Assembly: GCA_949128115.1 (NCBI GenBank) | Contig: OX421967.1 | Coordinates: 4,082,070 to 4,146,069 of the forward strand | Direction: 5' to 3' | Source of the DNA: Anaspis maculata | Lineage: Eukaryota > Arthropoda > Insecta > Coleoptera > Scraptiidae | Length of the DNA: 64,000 nt | Shown here: piece by piece, positions 52,820 through 63,393 of the stretch | How the letters are laid out: each line of letters begins with the position of its first letter | How positions within the stretch are numbered: the first letter of the stretch is position 1 | Made by a program: the position numbers and the translations under genes | Notes under the pieces: model-generated | What the model was told of the DNA's origin: nothing | Database searches by the model: none | The model's input: the letters and a program-made list of their open reading frames with translations, nothing else

Positions 52820-53860
52820 GTGAGTTTTGATCCAGAGTTGACTGAATTTTCCTAGAAATCTCTATTGAACCACGTAAAGATCCCCAGAAATATCGCAGGC
52901 ATCTTCAGAAATCTTTACAAATTCTGTATAGAAATTCAAAGACCTCTAAAAATCCAAAACAAATCTTCAGGAATCCTTACAGAACTCTCAGAAATGTACA
53001 GAAATCAAATGTCTTTTGTTTTCCTGTGAAAATCTTCACAAATCTCTGAAAATTCTTCAAAAATATCATGAGAATCTTTAGGAATCCCTAGAAATGTGAT
53101 ACAAATTTCTATGATTCCCAGAGATTCTGCAGAAATAATTGAAGAATCCATAGAATTTTCGAAAATCCTCAACATTCTCAAACTCCTACAAATTTTGCCA
53201 AAATTGTTGGAGATCTTTGGAAATCCTTTGGAAATTTCCAAAAACTCATGGCAATTCTTGGGAAACGTTGGAAATTTTTGGAGTCCCTCATGAATCGTTA
53301 TTAATCTCTAGATATCCCGTGGAAATCTTAAAAAATCCCTGAAAACCTCTGGAGATATCATAGAAATATCTAAAAATTCCATAACAATCTCTGGAAATTC
53401 CATAGAATCTTCAGAACTGCTCACAAATTTTCAGAAATTATTAAAAATTTCATAGAAGCCTTTTTGTAATCCCCAGCAACTGTACGGATATTAAGGTATC
53501 CTCGGAAAATATTGGTAATCTTCGTACATCTTCAGAAATCCCTAGATTTGTCGTAGAAATCCCTCTCCATAGAAAATTACTGAAATCCATGAAAATTCTC
53601 AAAAACCCGCAAAAATCTCCAGAAATTTTTTGTGAAAATCCCGTAAAATCCTTTGAGAATTTCCTCGAGAATTTCACAAATCTTATAGAAATCTTCCGCG
53701 ATTTCTATGACTAAGACATCTCGTGAAAATTTTTGAAAGTCCCTAGAAATTTTTAGAATATTCTAGAAATCCTCAACAGATGTCCAGAAGTCGATAGAAA
53801 TCCCGTTGCGCTTCCTAAAAATCCTTGAAAATTTTTGTGTCGTGATTTTTTATTGACAAC
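52820..53860 (+). repeat. Degenerate AGAAATCT-motif minisatellite
   Basis: Short motif runs of the form (C)AGAAATC(T/C)(C/T) every 10-30 bases, like those inside the 531-bp array but without long-range periodicity. Lies in gene C's upstream intron. Frames at 53005, 53096 and 53450 are Ile/Phe/Glu-rich readings of it. Confidence 0.7.
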
Positions 53861-55350
53861 ATACCTGATTTTCAATTGGAAAAACGCTAAGTTCTCGTTT
53901 GAAAAAACTGAATTATTTATCGAAAAAAGCTTGATTTTCGATCTTCGGATTAAAGTAAAAGTAAAGTTTGTTGATAAACACAACAAAAACTAATTTATTA
54001 CCATCAGCCGTTCATTACCAATTCAAATTCCACATTTCGTGTGCCTCTGATGGATGCCCGTGGTACATTATGTCGCAAAATCGTGATAAAATATCGAAAA
54101 CGAGACGAGACACGTGAAGAAGTCAAGGTCAGCCGGGTTCGGTATTGAAATTATTCAAATAACTCGAAATTTAACAATAATTACCACCGAAACTTGATTT
54201 AGGTTGCGCCGGGGTAATTTGCAGCCGAATACTTACAAATCGAGAATGTTAAGTTTTTCGGTATTTTTTCATCGTCTTTTATCACCCAAAAAGTTATAAG
54301 CAAAGTTGTAAAACCTGCAGGAAAGGAACACGTTGTACCTAATTCCAGTTAAAAGCTTCTGAGAATATGCAGTTTTTCAGGAATTAAAACCAGCAAATTG
54401 CATTTGTGCTACACTCTCTTGAAAACTTTTTCTTGCAAAACGTAGCTTGTTGGACATCAGTGCTTTGGAGGTCGTGAAATGGTGATTACAATTAATATGT
54501 AAAGAAAATTGTGAGTAATAATATCAATTAGTAATTAGCGAAAAAAATTATCAATTTATTCATCATTCATCCGTCAGTAATTATCAAAGCTATTATGAAA
54601 TTATCTTTTTCTAATGTTATTGAATGCATACACGTTGATACAAATTAAATATAAAAACTGCTACTATTTCAGTAGCAGTGAACAAGTACCTCAGTTGATA
54701 CCGACCGGCCATCTCAATGCCCATACAGGTTCTCTCAAATTTCAAAATTCGAATTAAAACTGGTAAAACTAGAACTGTGTCCCGAACATTTTTTGCGCGC
54801 ACTCTGCTATATGAAACATCGAATAAAAGTTCTGAAATGGTAATTTTACAACGTACTTTTTGAAATTTTCAAGCTTCCGGTGAGTACCTTGATCTTTGGG
54901 AAAATCCGAGGGGAAATCTCAATGGAAAATCTCATTCCGCTGTTCAAATTCCGACAAAAATATAATGAAAGAAGGTATGGCCACTCAGTATTTGTGAAAG
55001 TACTTGGATAAGTAGAGCAAGGGCAGTTGGATTCCTGATGTCAAATCAAACAAAGTTTGCACTGCGCCTGCGTGTCAAGAGCCTCTAAAGGTAACTTTTT
55101 TTAAGCGTTCCCTTGTTTGTGACACCTCAAATTGGCGATATTGAAACGCTGAATCAACCACTTTTTTAGCAAGGTTTCCATTTCAAATATCCAAGATTTT
55201 ATTGGCAGAAAATATTTTTCTTCTTGAATATTAACAAGAACCTTCTTCAAAATATAGACGTGGAATAGGCATAAAACTGGTGTCAATCCGATTTTCGACT
55301 TCTAGCGACCGTAACTATTCAAATAACTTGAACAAGGATAGTTTTTCCGA
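53861..55350. other. Intronic or intergenic, scattered satellite remnants
   Basis: Mostly unrecognised. Remnants with AACGTAGCTTGTTGGACATC (54437) and the CCTCTAAAGG...TTGTGACACCTCAAATTG order (55083-55135) resemble the gene B intron satellite. The 61-codon frame at 54617 has no support. Confidence 0.45.
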
Positions 55351-55356
55351 AATTTG

Positions 55357-56840
55357 CCCAGGCGCCAGGGAGAACAATAAGGAAATAATTGTTTCCTGGC
55401 TGGAAACTAGCTTAAAAAGATCTGTGTAGCTTAGGTTTCAACATACTAGTTTCCCCCCTTTCGGAAATGTCGGGGTCATGTCGCCATCATCAACAAGAAG
55501 TGCACCTGCGTGGTTTTTGCCAAATATCTCGATTTTGGGTCATCTGACAGCAAAAGATGTGGGAAGTTATTTTGAAGCCTATGAAATTCCCTACAGTTTG
55601 GTTTTTCAATCAATTTTCTGCAACTTATGATCTTTGAGATAGAGCTTCTGGAAGCGAGAGTCATTGTCGTGAAAGCTCCATGGCCACTTGACTCGAAAAA
55701 CTGAAATGTCGATGTGACAAAAAAAAATTCAAAATGAGATTACTCGAGAATTCTTCATGCTATAGTTGCGGTGATGGTCTTAAACTCTTCCTATTGAACC
55801 GTAGATTACGAATATTGAAAAGTCAAAAACGTCACATTGTACATATACAGGGTGTACTACGGGAATCAAATCAGAACAGAGAAATTTGACATATTTCTTC
55901 GATTTAGCCTATGCGAAACTCTTAGCACTTATCACGAGTCCAATATCAATATGCATTGTTCTGTAAGCTTCACTTGATACACTTAAGAAGTGGTCAGCTC
56001 CTGTAAAATGTTTTGAAGGCCCTCTGAAATCATCAAAATTTACAGTAGCAAGAAATGTATGAAACAGTATATTATATACCAAGGAACCAAAGTGAATTTT
56101 CGATCCCTTGGGTGAAGTTTGTTGCTCGAGGGCCCTTTAGGTCCAAATCCCCAAAATCAAAATTCACTTTGGTCCCTTGGTATATAATATACTGTTATAT
56201 ACATTCCTTGGTACTGAATTATTAATATTTTGATGATTTCAGAGGGTCTTCAAAACATTTTACAGTTGAGCTCTGAGCTGACCACTTCTTTAGTGTATTA
56301 AGTGAAGCTTATAGAGCAAATCCATATTGATATTGGACTCGTGTTAGGTGCTAAGAGTGTCGTATATAGGCTAAATCGAAGAAATATGTAAAATTTCTCT
56401 GATCTGATTTGATTCCCTCAGTACACCCTGTATATGTACAATGTGACATTTTTGACTTTTCTATATTCGTAATCAACGGTTCAAGACAAAGAGTTTGAGA
56501 CCATCATCGCAACTATAGCATAAAGGATTCTTGAGCAATCTCATTTTGAAATTTTTAGGTCGCAGAAAGGTCATTTGAAAACTATTCTGTAGGGAATTTC
56601 ATTGGTTTCGAAATGACTTCTTACATCTTTTGCTGTCAGATGGCCCAAAAATCAAGATATTCGGCAAAAACCACGCTGGTGCACTTCTTGTTGATGATGG
56701 CGACATGACGCCGACATTTCCGAAAGGGGGGAAATTAGTATGTAAAAACCTAAGCCACACAGATCGTTTCAAGCTAGTTTCCAGCCAGGAAACAATTATT
56801 TCCTTATTGAGCTGATTTTCACTACCTGGCGCCAGGGCTA
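55357..56840. repeat. Large inverted-repeat element P7, about 1.48 kb
   Basis: A palindrome centred near 56100. Paired landmarks: GGCGCCAGGG at 55361 and its mirror at 56827, AATTGTTTCCTGGCTGGAAA at 55387 with 56775-56795, ATGTCGCCATCATCAACAAG at 55478 with 56685-56705, ATACAGGGTGTACTACGG at 55849 with 56395-56420, and TATATTATATACCAAGG at 56071 with 56185-56200. Short frames on the arms are mirror shadows. Confidence 0.85.
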
Positions 56841-58500
56841 AAAAGCAAATTCAACAGAATCGGGATTGAGTCCTTAGAGTCCTTGGTTTTTTGCAATCAC
56901 CTCAACTTGCGACAAATAAAATCAAAGATCTTGAAATAACAGTTTCGCTACTTGTTTTCAGCTTTTGAGAATCTACCATTTCGAGTTTCTTTTTGCAAAA
57001 AAAATACTGTTTCTCTTGAAAACAAGGATAAACCTATTTCCCTCCTCATTATATTGACAAGAAACAACCATAATTTGGGCTGTACAAATTTTCAAGATCC
57101 AAGCCAGCGAAATTGGAGCCGCATCCCTAGAGCCCCTAGATATTTCTGAGCTTGCTGCAGTTGGCGACACAATAAATCAAACGTCTTGTAACGCTAACTT
57201 TATTACTTTCTCTGGAAACTCATTTTGAATTAATAGGAAGTCACCGGAAGTCACCTACTTCTTCATGAGAAAATGTGATAAATAATAAAGTTGATAAAGT
57301 GGAACGTTAGTTGCCGAAAATTAATTTTTCCGTCGCCTCAACTAAATATTAGCGAAAGACTGATTTTTCTTCTAGAACATTGTCGAAAAAAGAAAATAAA
57401 AAGCGTATCTGACATCCCTTTTTACTGCAACTAGAAGTGGTTGAATAACTGCAGCTAAGACAGTTATTTCCAAATTACCAAAGCCAAATCTAACAGATTC
57501 AAAATTGCTTTCCTATAGCCCTTAGAAAACCCTAACTTTTAAGTAATGATGGAGATGGTAAACTTACAATTTGTAACTCACATAAATTACCGTAAAATTA
57601 CCGTTATTTCACATTTTTTAAATTACAAGTGAACTTAATGTAATTTTTGTTTTGACATCCATAATCTTCTTGAAACTAGGAAACTCCACTGACTTGGTAA
57701 CTCACGTAATATGTCACTGTAAGTGATACAGTAATCTTTGAAATTGTGAAACTCACGTATAAGTTACAGACGTAATTTGAAAAATTCATAAAAGTTACGG
57801 CCGCAATTTATGTAATTTACGTAAGTTACAAATGTTGTATACTTATGTAATCTTATACAACTTATGTAAATTTTGATTGTTCCGTTAAAGTCGCCCAGAT
57901 TCGCTCAAACTTGACATTCTGAGGTGATTTGGTCTGATTCTAGTCAGGTTAGTGTTTGATAAAAATTATTTTATTTTATAGTTTGTTGATTGCTTCTTTT
58001 ATGTTCCTGTGCCTGTGTCGTTGTCAATGAGTACAGAGCATTTCGCTAGTGAAAGAAGCATAATCAACTTTTTAAGCTCTAGAAAAGGGCACTTTGATAA
58101 GTTACATAAATTACAGCCGAATTCCGTAAATTACGTGAAACTTACGCGTAATCTTACATTTTCATAAATAAATAAGTAAAAATCCATTTTCGTCAATTAC
58201 TTACATGTGATTAATCATCACTACTTTTAAGACATCAAGTTAAAGACGTTGAATTGCTGATTTTTCTCTATGTTTTTGAAATGTTTTTTCCTGAATTTCT
58301 GAGCAATTAATCGCGAAACACTGATTCCATTACACACACACACAAACATTATCTTGCAATTCTAGGCAGTTATTTGAGAAAAAAACCTTCTTCCCTCCTC
58401 TAGCATCAGCAAGAAACGGATATAAAATTGGAGATGAAATAATGTTACTTAACGCAACTGAACTCGTTTGAAAAAACACAGTCGAGGCAGTTTTTCCAAA
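56841..58500. other. Intergenic, satellite remnants and GTAA-rich tract
   Basis: 57110-57140 has a CCCTAGAGCCCCTAG remnant. 57545-58200 is unusually rich in GTAATTTACGTAAGTTAC-type short palindromes of no clear period. (AC)n occurs at 58333. No gene. Confidence 0.45.
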
Positions 58501-58680
58501 GTTTCTGAGACCAAAACTGAAGAAATGAGATCAAGTGCCCAGCGCCCCTAGGTAACATTTTTCAAGCCTACCCTAGCTTGTCATAAATCAAATTGAATTC
58601 GAGTCCCCAGCGCCCAGCCCCTGGGAAAAATTTCGGGCGTATCCTAGCTTGTTCTACATCAAATTGAAGGCACTGAACTC
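58500..58680 (+). repeat. Satellite units, two partial copies
   Basis: CAGCGCCCCTAGG...CCTACCCTAGCTTGT at 58538 and CAGCCCCTGGG...TATCCTAGCTTGT at 58614, about 75 bp apart, each followed by ATCAAATTGAA. Confidence 0.6.
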
Positions 58681-58789
58681 TGACAATATTGAATATTTTT
58701 GTTTTTTTTATCATAACATACTTGACAGTTATTTGCTCAGAATAAAAAAATAAATAAAATAATCTGAACTAAACGTCAAAAAAGGTGTC

Positions 58790-59023
58790 ATGCCGATGTC
58801 AAGTTCTTCTTCCGATGATGATTATATTCCGGAAAAGTACCCAAAAAATAAGACACCGCAAGCTCTCAGCTCTTCCATGATATCGTCACAGGGCCTTGAT
58901 GATGCTGGGCCATCAACAGATGGAGTTTGCAGTCTGGCAGAGCTGACGATCGAATTTATAGACAATACAAATAGAGAAGACCATATGTTATCATCACCGT
59001 CGTCACGGATATTAGGAGAATAT
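58790..59023 (+). pseudogene. Acidic serine-rich open frame, unassigned
   Basis: 78 codons from ATG (58790) ending GEY and a stop. The composition is Ser/Asp-rich at the start (SSSSSDDDYIPEKYPK) with ordinary residues after, and looks more protein-like than its AT-rich surroundings. No domain was recognised. It precedes the fragment at 59101. An acidic N-terminal region is common in piggyBac-type transposases, but that link is conjecture. It could also be a chance frame. Confidence 0.3.
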
Positions 59024-59100
59024 TAGAACTAATTTCTAATTATTCCTACTTAGAACTTATATAGAACTATATAGAACTAATTTGTATTTTCTAATTAGGG

Positions 59101-59245
59101 GATATTAGAACTACGAGGGGCCTCAACATCCATGCACGATGATTCCATCTACAGGTTTGTTCCCAGGAAACCAAACCTAATAGGACTATTACGAGGATTT
59201 CTTCTTGAAAGTGTGAAAAACGTACAACCTCTGTTGATGTGTTGA
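59101..59245 (+). pseudogene. Possible piggyBac-like transposase remnant
   Basis: The plus-strand frame reads GASTSMHDDSIYRFVPRKPN...GLL and stops at TGA. The Arg-Lys-Pro-Asn...Gly-Leu pattern recalls the Pro/Lys-Pro...Gly segment of piggyBac-family catalytic domains. Only about 45 residues are open, no catalytic set can be seen, and the assignment comes from memory of the family only. If right, this is a decayed fragment. Confidence 0.25.
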
Positions 59246-59279
59246 CACGTGGAAAAATTTTGTCAGAAGTCAATAATCA

Positions 59280-59975
59280 TGGAAAAAGCACAGCTACACC
59301 CCCGTCTCTAAATTAAATTCAGGAAATATTTGTTATCTGCTCTCATTGTCGTGGTCGTTATAAACCAAATGGGTCAGCAAATCAGAGCTGCTCATGGTGA
59401 CACTCAAGTAAATTGGTCTAGAGTAAACGAGGGAGCTCCGGAATTTCTGTGTCAATGTGTCATATGTCACTGTTGAATTCATGCTTTTGAGCAAGAAATT
59501 TTATCTTTTGTCGTTGTAACCAAATAGAATACCGTATTCAAAAATATCAGAATCCAATATGGCGCCCATTAGAGAAAAAAGTTGAATGTCGTATCTCGGT
59601 TGCTTTGAAAGCTGGAATAAAGATTTTGGCAGCTTTCAATTCCCCTTGAAAAAGTGCCCTGACAATGTCTAGATTGGAAAAGGCCACCTTCAACCGTTTT
59701 TTGAATAAAAAATGAGAACAAAAATTCAAATTCCTGTTTTTTCACGATATCTCAAAAACTAAAATCGATACGTCAAATTTCTTTTTGGATCATTGATCGT
59801 CATGAAAATGCGCAACTTTTTCCTAATTCAACCGACTTTGTATCTATCAAGACAAGCGAGATAACCGTGCTTAGCCTCGAAAAACGGACACTCTGTATTC
59901 AATTACTTTGAAGTCATTTGTATTAAATGGAATGAATATATAGTATGAGAAATCAAAAAGGAGTTATTCGCTCAG
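59280..59975. other. Intergenic, no feature seen
   Basis: Nothing recognised. A TATGGCGCCC-type bit near 59560 recalls the 41-kb array but is too short to assign. Confidence 0.35.
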
Positions 59976-60530
59976 AAACCTCACTTTCACCCTCAAATAT
60001 TGATAAGAAGCCCGGTATTAGAGTAGTGTACCCATATAAAAATGGTATTAATTTTGAATTCTATCCTCATTATCCAAAGAACGCAAAAGCTACAGCTAGA
60101 ACAGTTTATTAAAATTTCAGGAGCCAAATTCAATAAAATCAAATTTGAGTCCCTAGCGCCCCTAGAAAAAGTTTGGAGCATACTCTAACTTGTGATACAT
60201 CTAACTGGAGGCGTTCCACCCTTGTATCAATAAATATTTTTTGTAATTTCTTCTTTTCTTATCTTTACATACTATGCCGTCAATTGCTAAGAAATTTCAC
60301 TTTCAGCCTCAAAAATTGATGATAAGCCCGGTATTAGGATGGAATACCCATATAAAAAAAATTTAATTTCAATCTTGAATATCCAAAGTACTCAGAAGGT
60401 ACAGCTGGAGCAATTGTTCCCAAATTTTAAGTTTTAGTCTGATGAAATTGAATTCGAGTTTCTAGCGTCCCAAGGAAAAATTCGACCATACCCTAGCTTG
60501 TGATACATCAAATTATAGGGATTTACACTT
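59975..60530 (+). repeat. Two tandem satellite units, about 310 bp
   Basis: GAAGCCCGGTATTAG (60008) and TAAGCCCGGTATTAG (60318) share context: a CTCACTTTCA-type lead, ACCCATATAAAAA, and later GTCCCTAGCGCC...ACTCTAACTTGTGATACATC against the equivalent at 60455-60515. Confidence 0.7.
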
Positions 60531-61315
60531 CATTATTCTTTTTTATTTTTAGTGAATTCTATCTTGGCATACAAGGCAGTTATTTGAACAGAACGCTGGT
60601 CCACAAAATATTCTCGCAATTTCCGAATCCCCCATCCTACATTACTGTAATTATTCTCAAGAAGTTCTTTCATAACTATTGAAGAAAAAAAAATAACGAT
60701 GAGGAGACAAGGCGAAATTGTGTCGATGAGAATCGAATATCAAATAGAGACTTATCAATAATAAAAAAAAACAATGATATCATAAACAAATTACTCAATT
60801 ATTGATGGGAAAATTGGAATAACCTAGGTCAATGGCTAGATTTGGATAATTTATGCAGGTAAATGGCTTTGAAAATGACGTTAATTGGTGCATATTTTCA
60901 AAGATAAGTAGCGGTAATTCGTCACAGTTTTGTACGATGATTAATTTTCTTGTTATGTGTTCCTTCCTTTCAACTAAAAATCCATGAAAGTTCTGAATTC
61001 AGCAAAAACATAAGTCATGGTGAGCTTTTGTCCTTTCGAGTTTCTCCTTATTCTCTCGAAAGATTTCATTGGATTCCACAAAACCCACTTCATGCAAACT
61101 GGATCTGATTGATTGAACTCAATAATTTTGCTTCTCCTCGCAACTCATCAAACTCTTCAATGAAGTTTTCGGGTTCTTTTACGTTGAAAACTGATGTATG
61201 CCGCCAAACCTCCATAATTGACATTATTTTATTCCCATTTTTTTCATACTTCCAGCTGAAAGCATTCGAAAATATACGTCGGATACAGTTTTTCCCAATT
61301 TCTAGGTCTAAAAAA
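60531..61315. other. Intergenic, no gene seen
   Basis: Includes one copy (60698-60790) of a 93-bp direct repeat whose partner is at 63908-64000. Frames near 61109-61380 have no domain. Confidence 0.4.
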
Positions 61316-61415
61316 CCTGATCTGACCCGACCTGCTTTGCCGCTGACCTGACTTGACCTGACCTGACTTGACCTGACCAAACCTGACCTGACAACTGATC
61401 TGATCTGACCAGTTT
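61316..61415 (+). repeat. Pentanucleotide TGACC microsatellite
   Basis: An imperfect (TGACC)n/(TGACT)n run; its minus-strand reading gives a SGQVKSGQ peptide that is not a gene. Confidence 0.85.
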
Positions 61416-61901
61416 TGCGATTGCACCCCTAAAGCCTGTTGGAAACTTATTTTTTCACAAAACGAAGCTTGTGGTACATCAATTTGAAAGTCATATAATA
61501 TGCTGATTATGGTCAGTTTGTAGAGAAAATAAGGTATTCAACTCGGTATCTGATAGAAACATTGTTTATTATTTGCTCATAGCTCATTAGCATGTTAGCT
61601 ATGAGCGAAAAAAATGTGTCACTGACTTCTTATTGGATTATCATGAACTTTTATTTCTACTAAAGCTATTTAGTATATTTGAATTAGAATTTTTGCTTGA
61701 AGAAAGTAGTTCTCAGATGGTTTTTTGCTATATGATTAGCTTATCCCCACCTGTTCATCATGTTAGAAGCATACATCCCTGTGACACGTAATACTTAGTA
61801 AACAGGGTGAAAATCAAAAGATTAATCTTTGAAATTTTTTATTCCGGCGAAATAATTCTCGAAAAAACCAGCCTTTCATTATTCAGCAACCTTATGGTCT
61901 T
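61416..61901. other. Intergenic, satellite remnant at left edge
   Basis: CACCCCTAAAGCC...AAACGAAGCTTGTGGTACATC at 61425-61490 is a satellite remnant. AACAGGGTGAAAATC at 61801 is a lone CAGGGTG site. Confidence 0.4.
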
Positions 61902-63393
61902 AGCCCAGGCGCCAGGGAGCAAAAATCAGCTCAGTAAGGGAATAATTGTTTCCTGGCTGGAAACTAGCTTGAAACGATCTGTGTAGCTTAGATTTCGACA
62001 TACTAATTTCCCTCCTTTCGAAAATGTCGGCGTCATGTCGCCATCATCAACAAGAAGTGCACCAGCGTGGTTTTTGCCGAATATCTTGATTTTGGGCCAT
62101 CTGACAGCAAAATATGTGAGAAGTCATTTTGAAACCAATGAAATTCCCTACGGAATAATTTTCAAATAACCGTTCTGCGACCTATAGTTTTTGAGATAGA
62201 GCTTCTGGAAACAAAAGGCATTGTCGTGAAAGCTCCATGGCCACTTGACTCGAAAAACTAAAATGTCGATGTGACAAAAAAATTTCAAAATGAGATTTCT
62301 CGAGAATTCTTCATGCTATAGTTGCGGTGATGGTCTTAAACTCTTTCTCTTGAACCGTTGATTACGAATATAGAAAAGTCAAAAACGTCACATTGTACAT
62401 ATGCAGGGTCCACTTAGGGATTCAAATCAGATCAGAGAGATTCCACATATTTCTTCGATTTAGCCTATATGCGACACTCTAAGCACCTAACACGAGTATA
62501 ATATCAATATGGATTTGCTCTATAAGCTTCACTTGATACACGAAAGAAGTGGTCAGCTCACAGCTTTACTGTAAAATGTTTTGAAGGCCCTCTGAAATCA
62601 ACAAGATATTAAAAATTTACACTAGTTACCAAGGAATGTATATAACAGTATATTATATACCAAGGGACCAAAGTGAATTTTTAATTTAGGGATTTGGACC
62701 CAAAGAGCCCTTGAGCAACAAACGTCACCCAAGGGATCAAAAATTCACTTTGGTTCCTTGGTATATAATATACTGTTACATACATTTCTTGCTACTGTGA
62801 ATTTTGATGATTTCAGAGGGCCTTCAAAACATTTTACAGAAGGGCTGTGAACTGATCACTTCTCAAGTGTATCAAGTGAAGCTTACAGAGCAATGCATAT
62901 TGATATTGGACTCGTGATAAGTGCTTAGAGTTTCGCATAGGCTAAATCGAAGAAATATGTCAAATTTCTCTGTTCTCATTTGATTCCCGTAGTACACCCT
63001 GTATATGTACAATGTGACGTTTTTCACTTTTCCATATTCGTAATCTATGGTTCAAGAGGAAGAGTTTGAGACTATCACCGCAACTATAGCATGAAGAGTT
63101 CTCGAGTAATATCATTCTGAATTTTTTTTTTCACATCGACATTTTAGTTTTTCGAGTCAAGTGGCCATGGAGCTTTCACGACAATGACTTTCGCTTCCAG
63201 AAGCTCTATCTCAAAGACCATAGGTCGCAGAAAATTGATTGAGAAACCAAACTGTAGGGAATTTCATAGGCTCAAAAATGACTCCTCACATTTTTTGCTG
63301 TCAGATCACCCAAAATTAAGATATTCGGCAAAAACCCCGCTGGTGCACTTCTTGTTGATGATGGCGACATGACGCCGACATTTCCGAAAGGGG
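61902..63393. repeat. Large inverted-repeat element P8, inverse copy of P7
   Basis: Same landmarks as P7: GGCGCCAGGG (61909), AATTGTTTCCTGGCTGGAAA (61945), ATGTCGCCATCATCAACAAG (62034 and inverted near 63355), TATATTATATACCAAGG (62651 and inverted near 62760). The centre is near 62710. The right arm stops at CCGAAAGGGG and lacks the outer GGCGCCAGGG part. The asymmetric centre is inverted relative to P7. Confidence 0.85.

Noticed and set aside
61090..61426. Frames with SSQVRSSQV/SGQVKSGQ repeats
   Set aside because: They are readings of the TGACC microsatellite.
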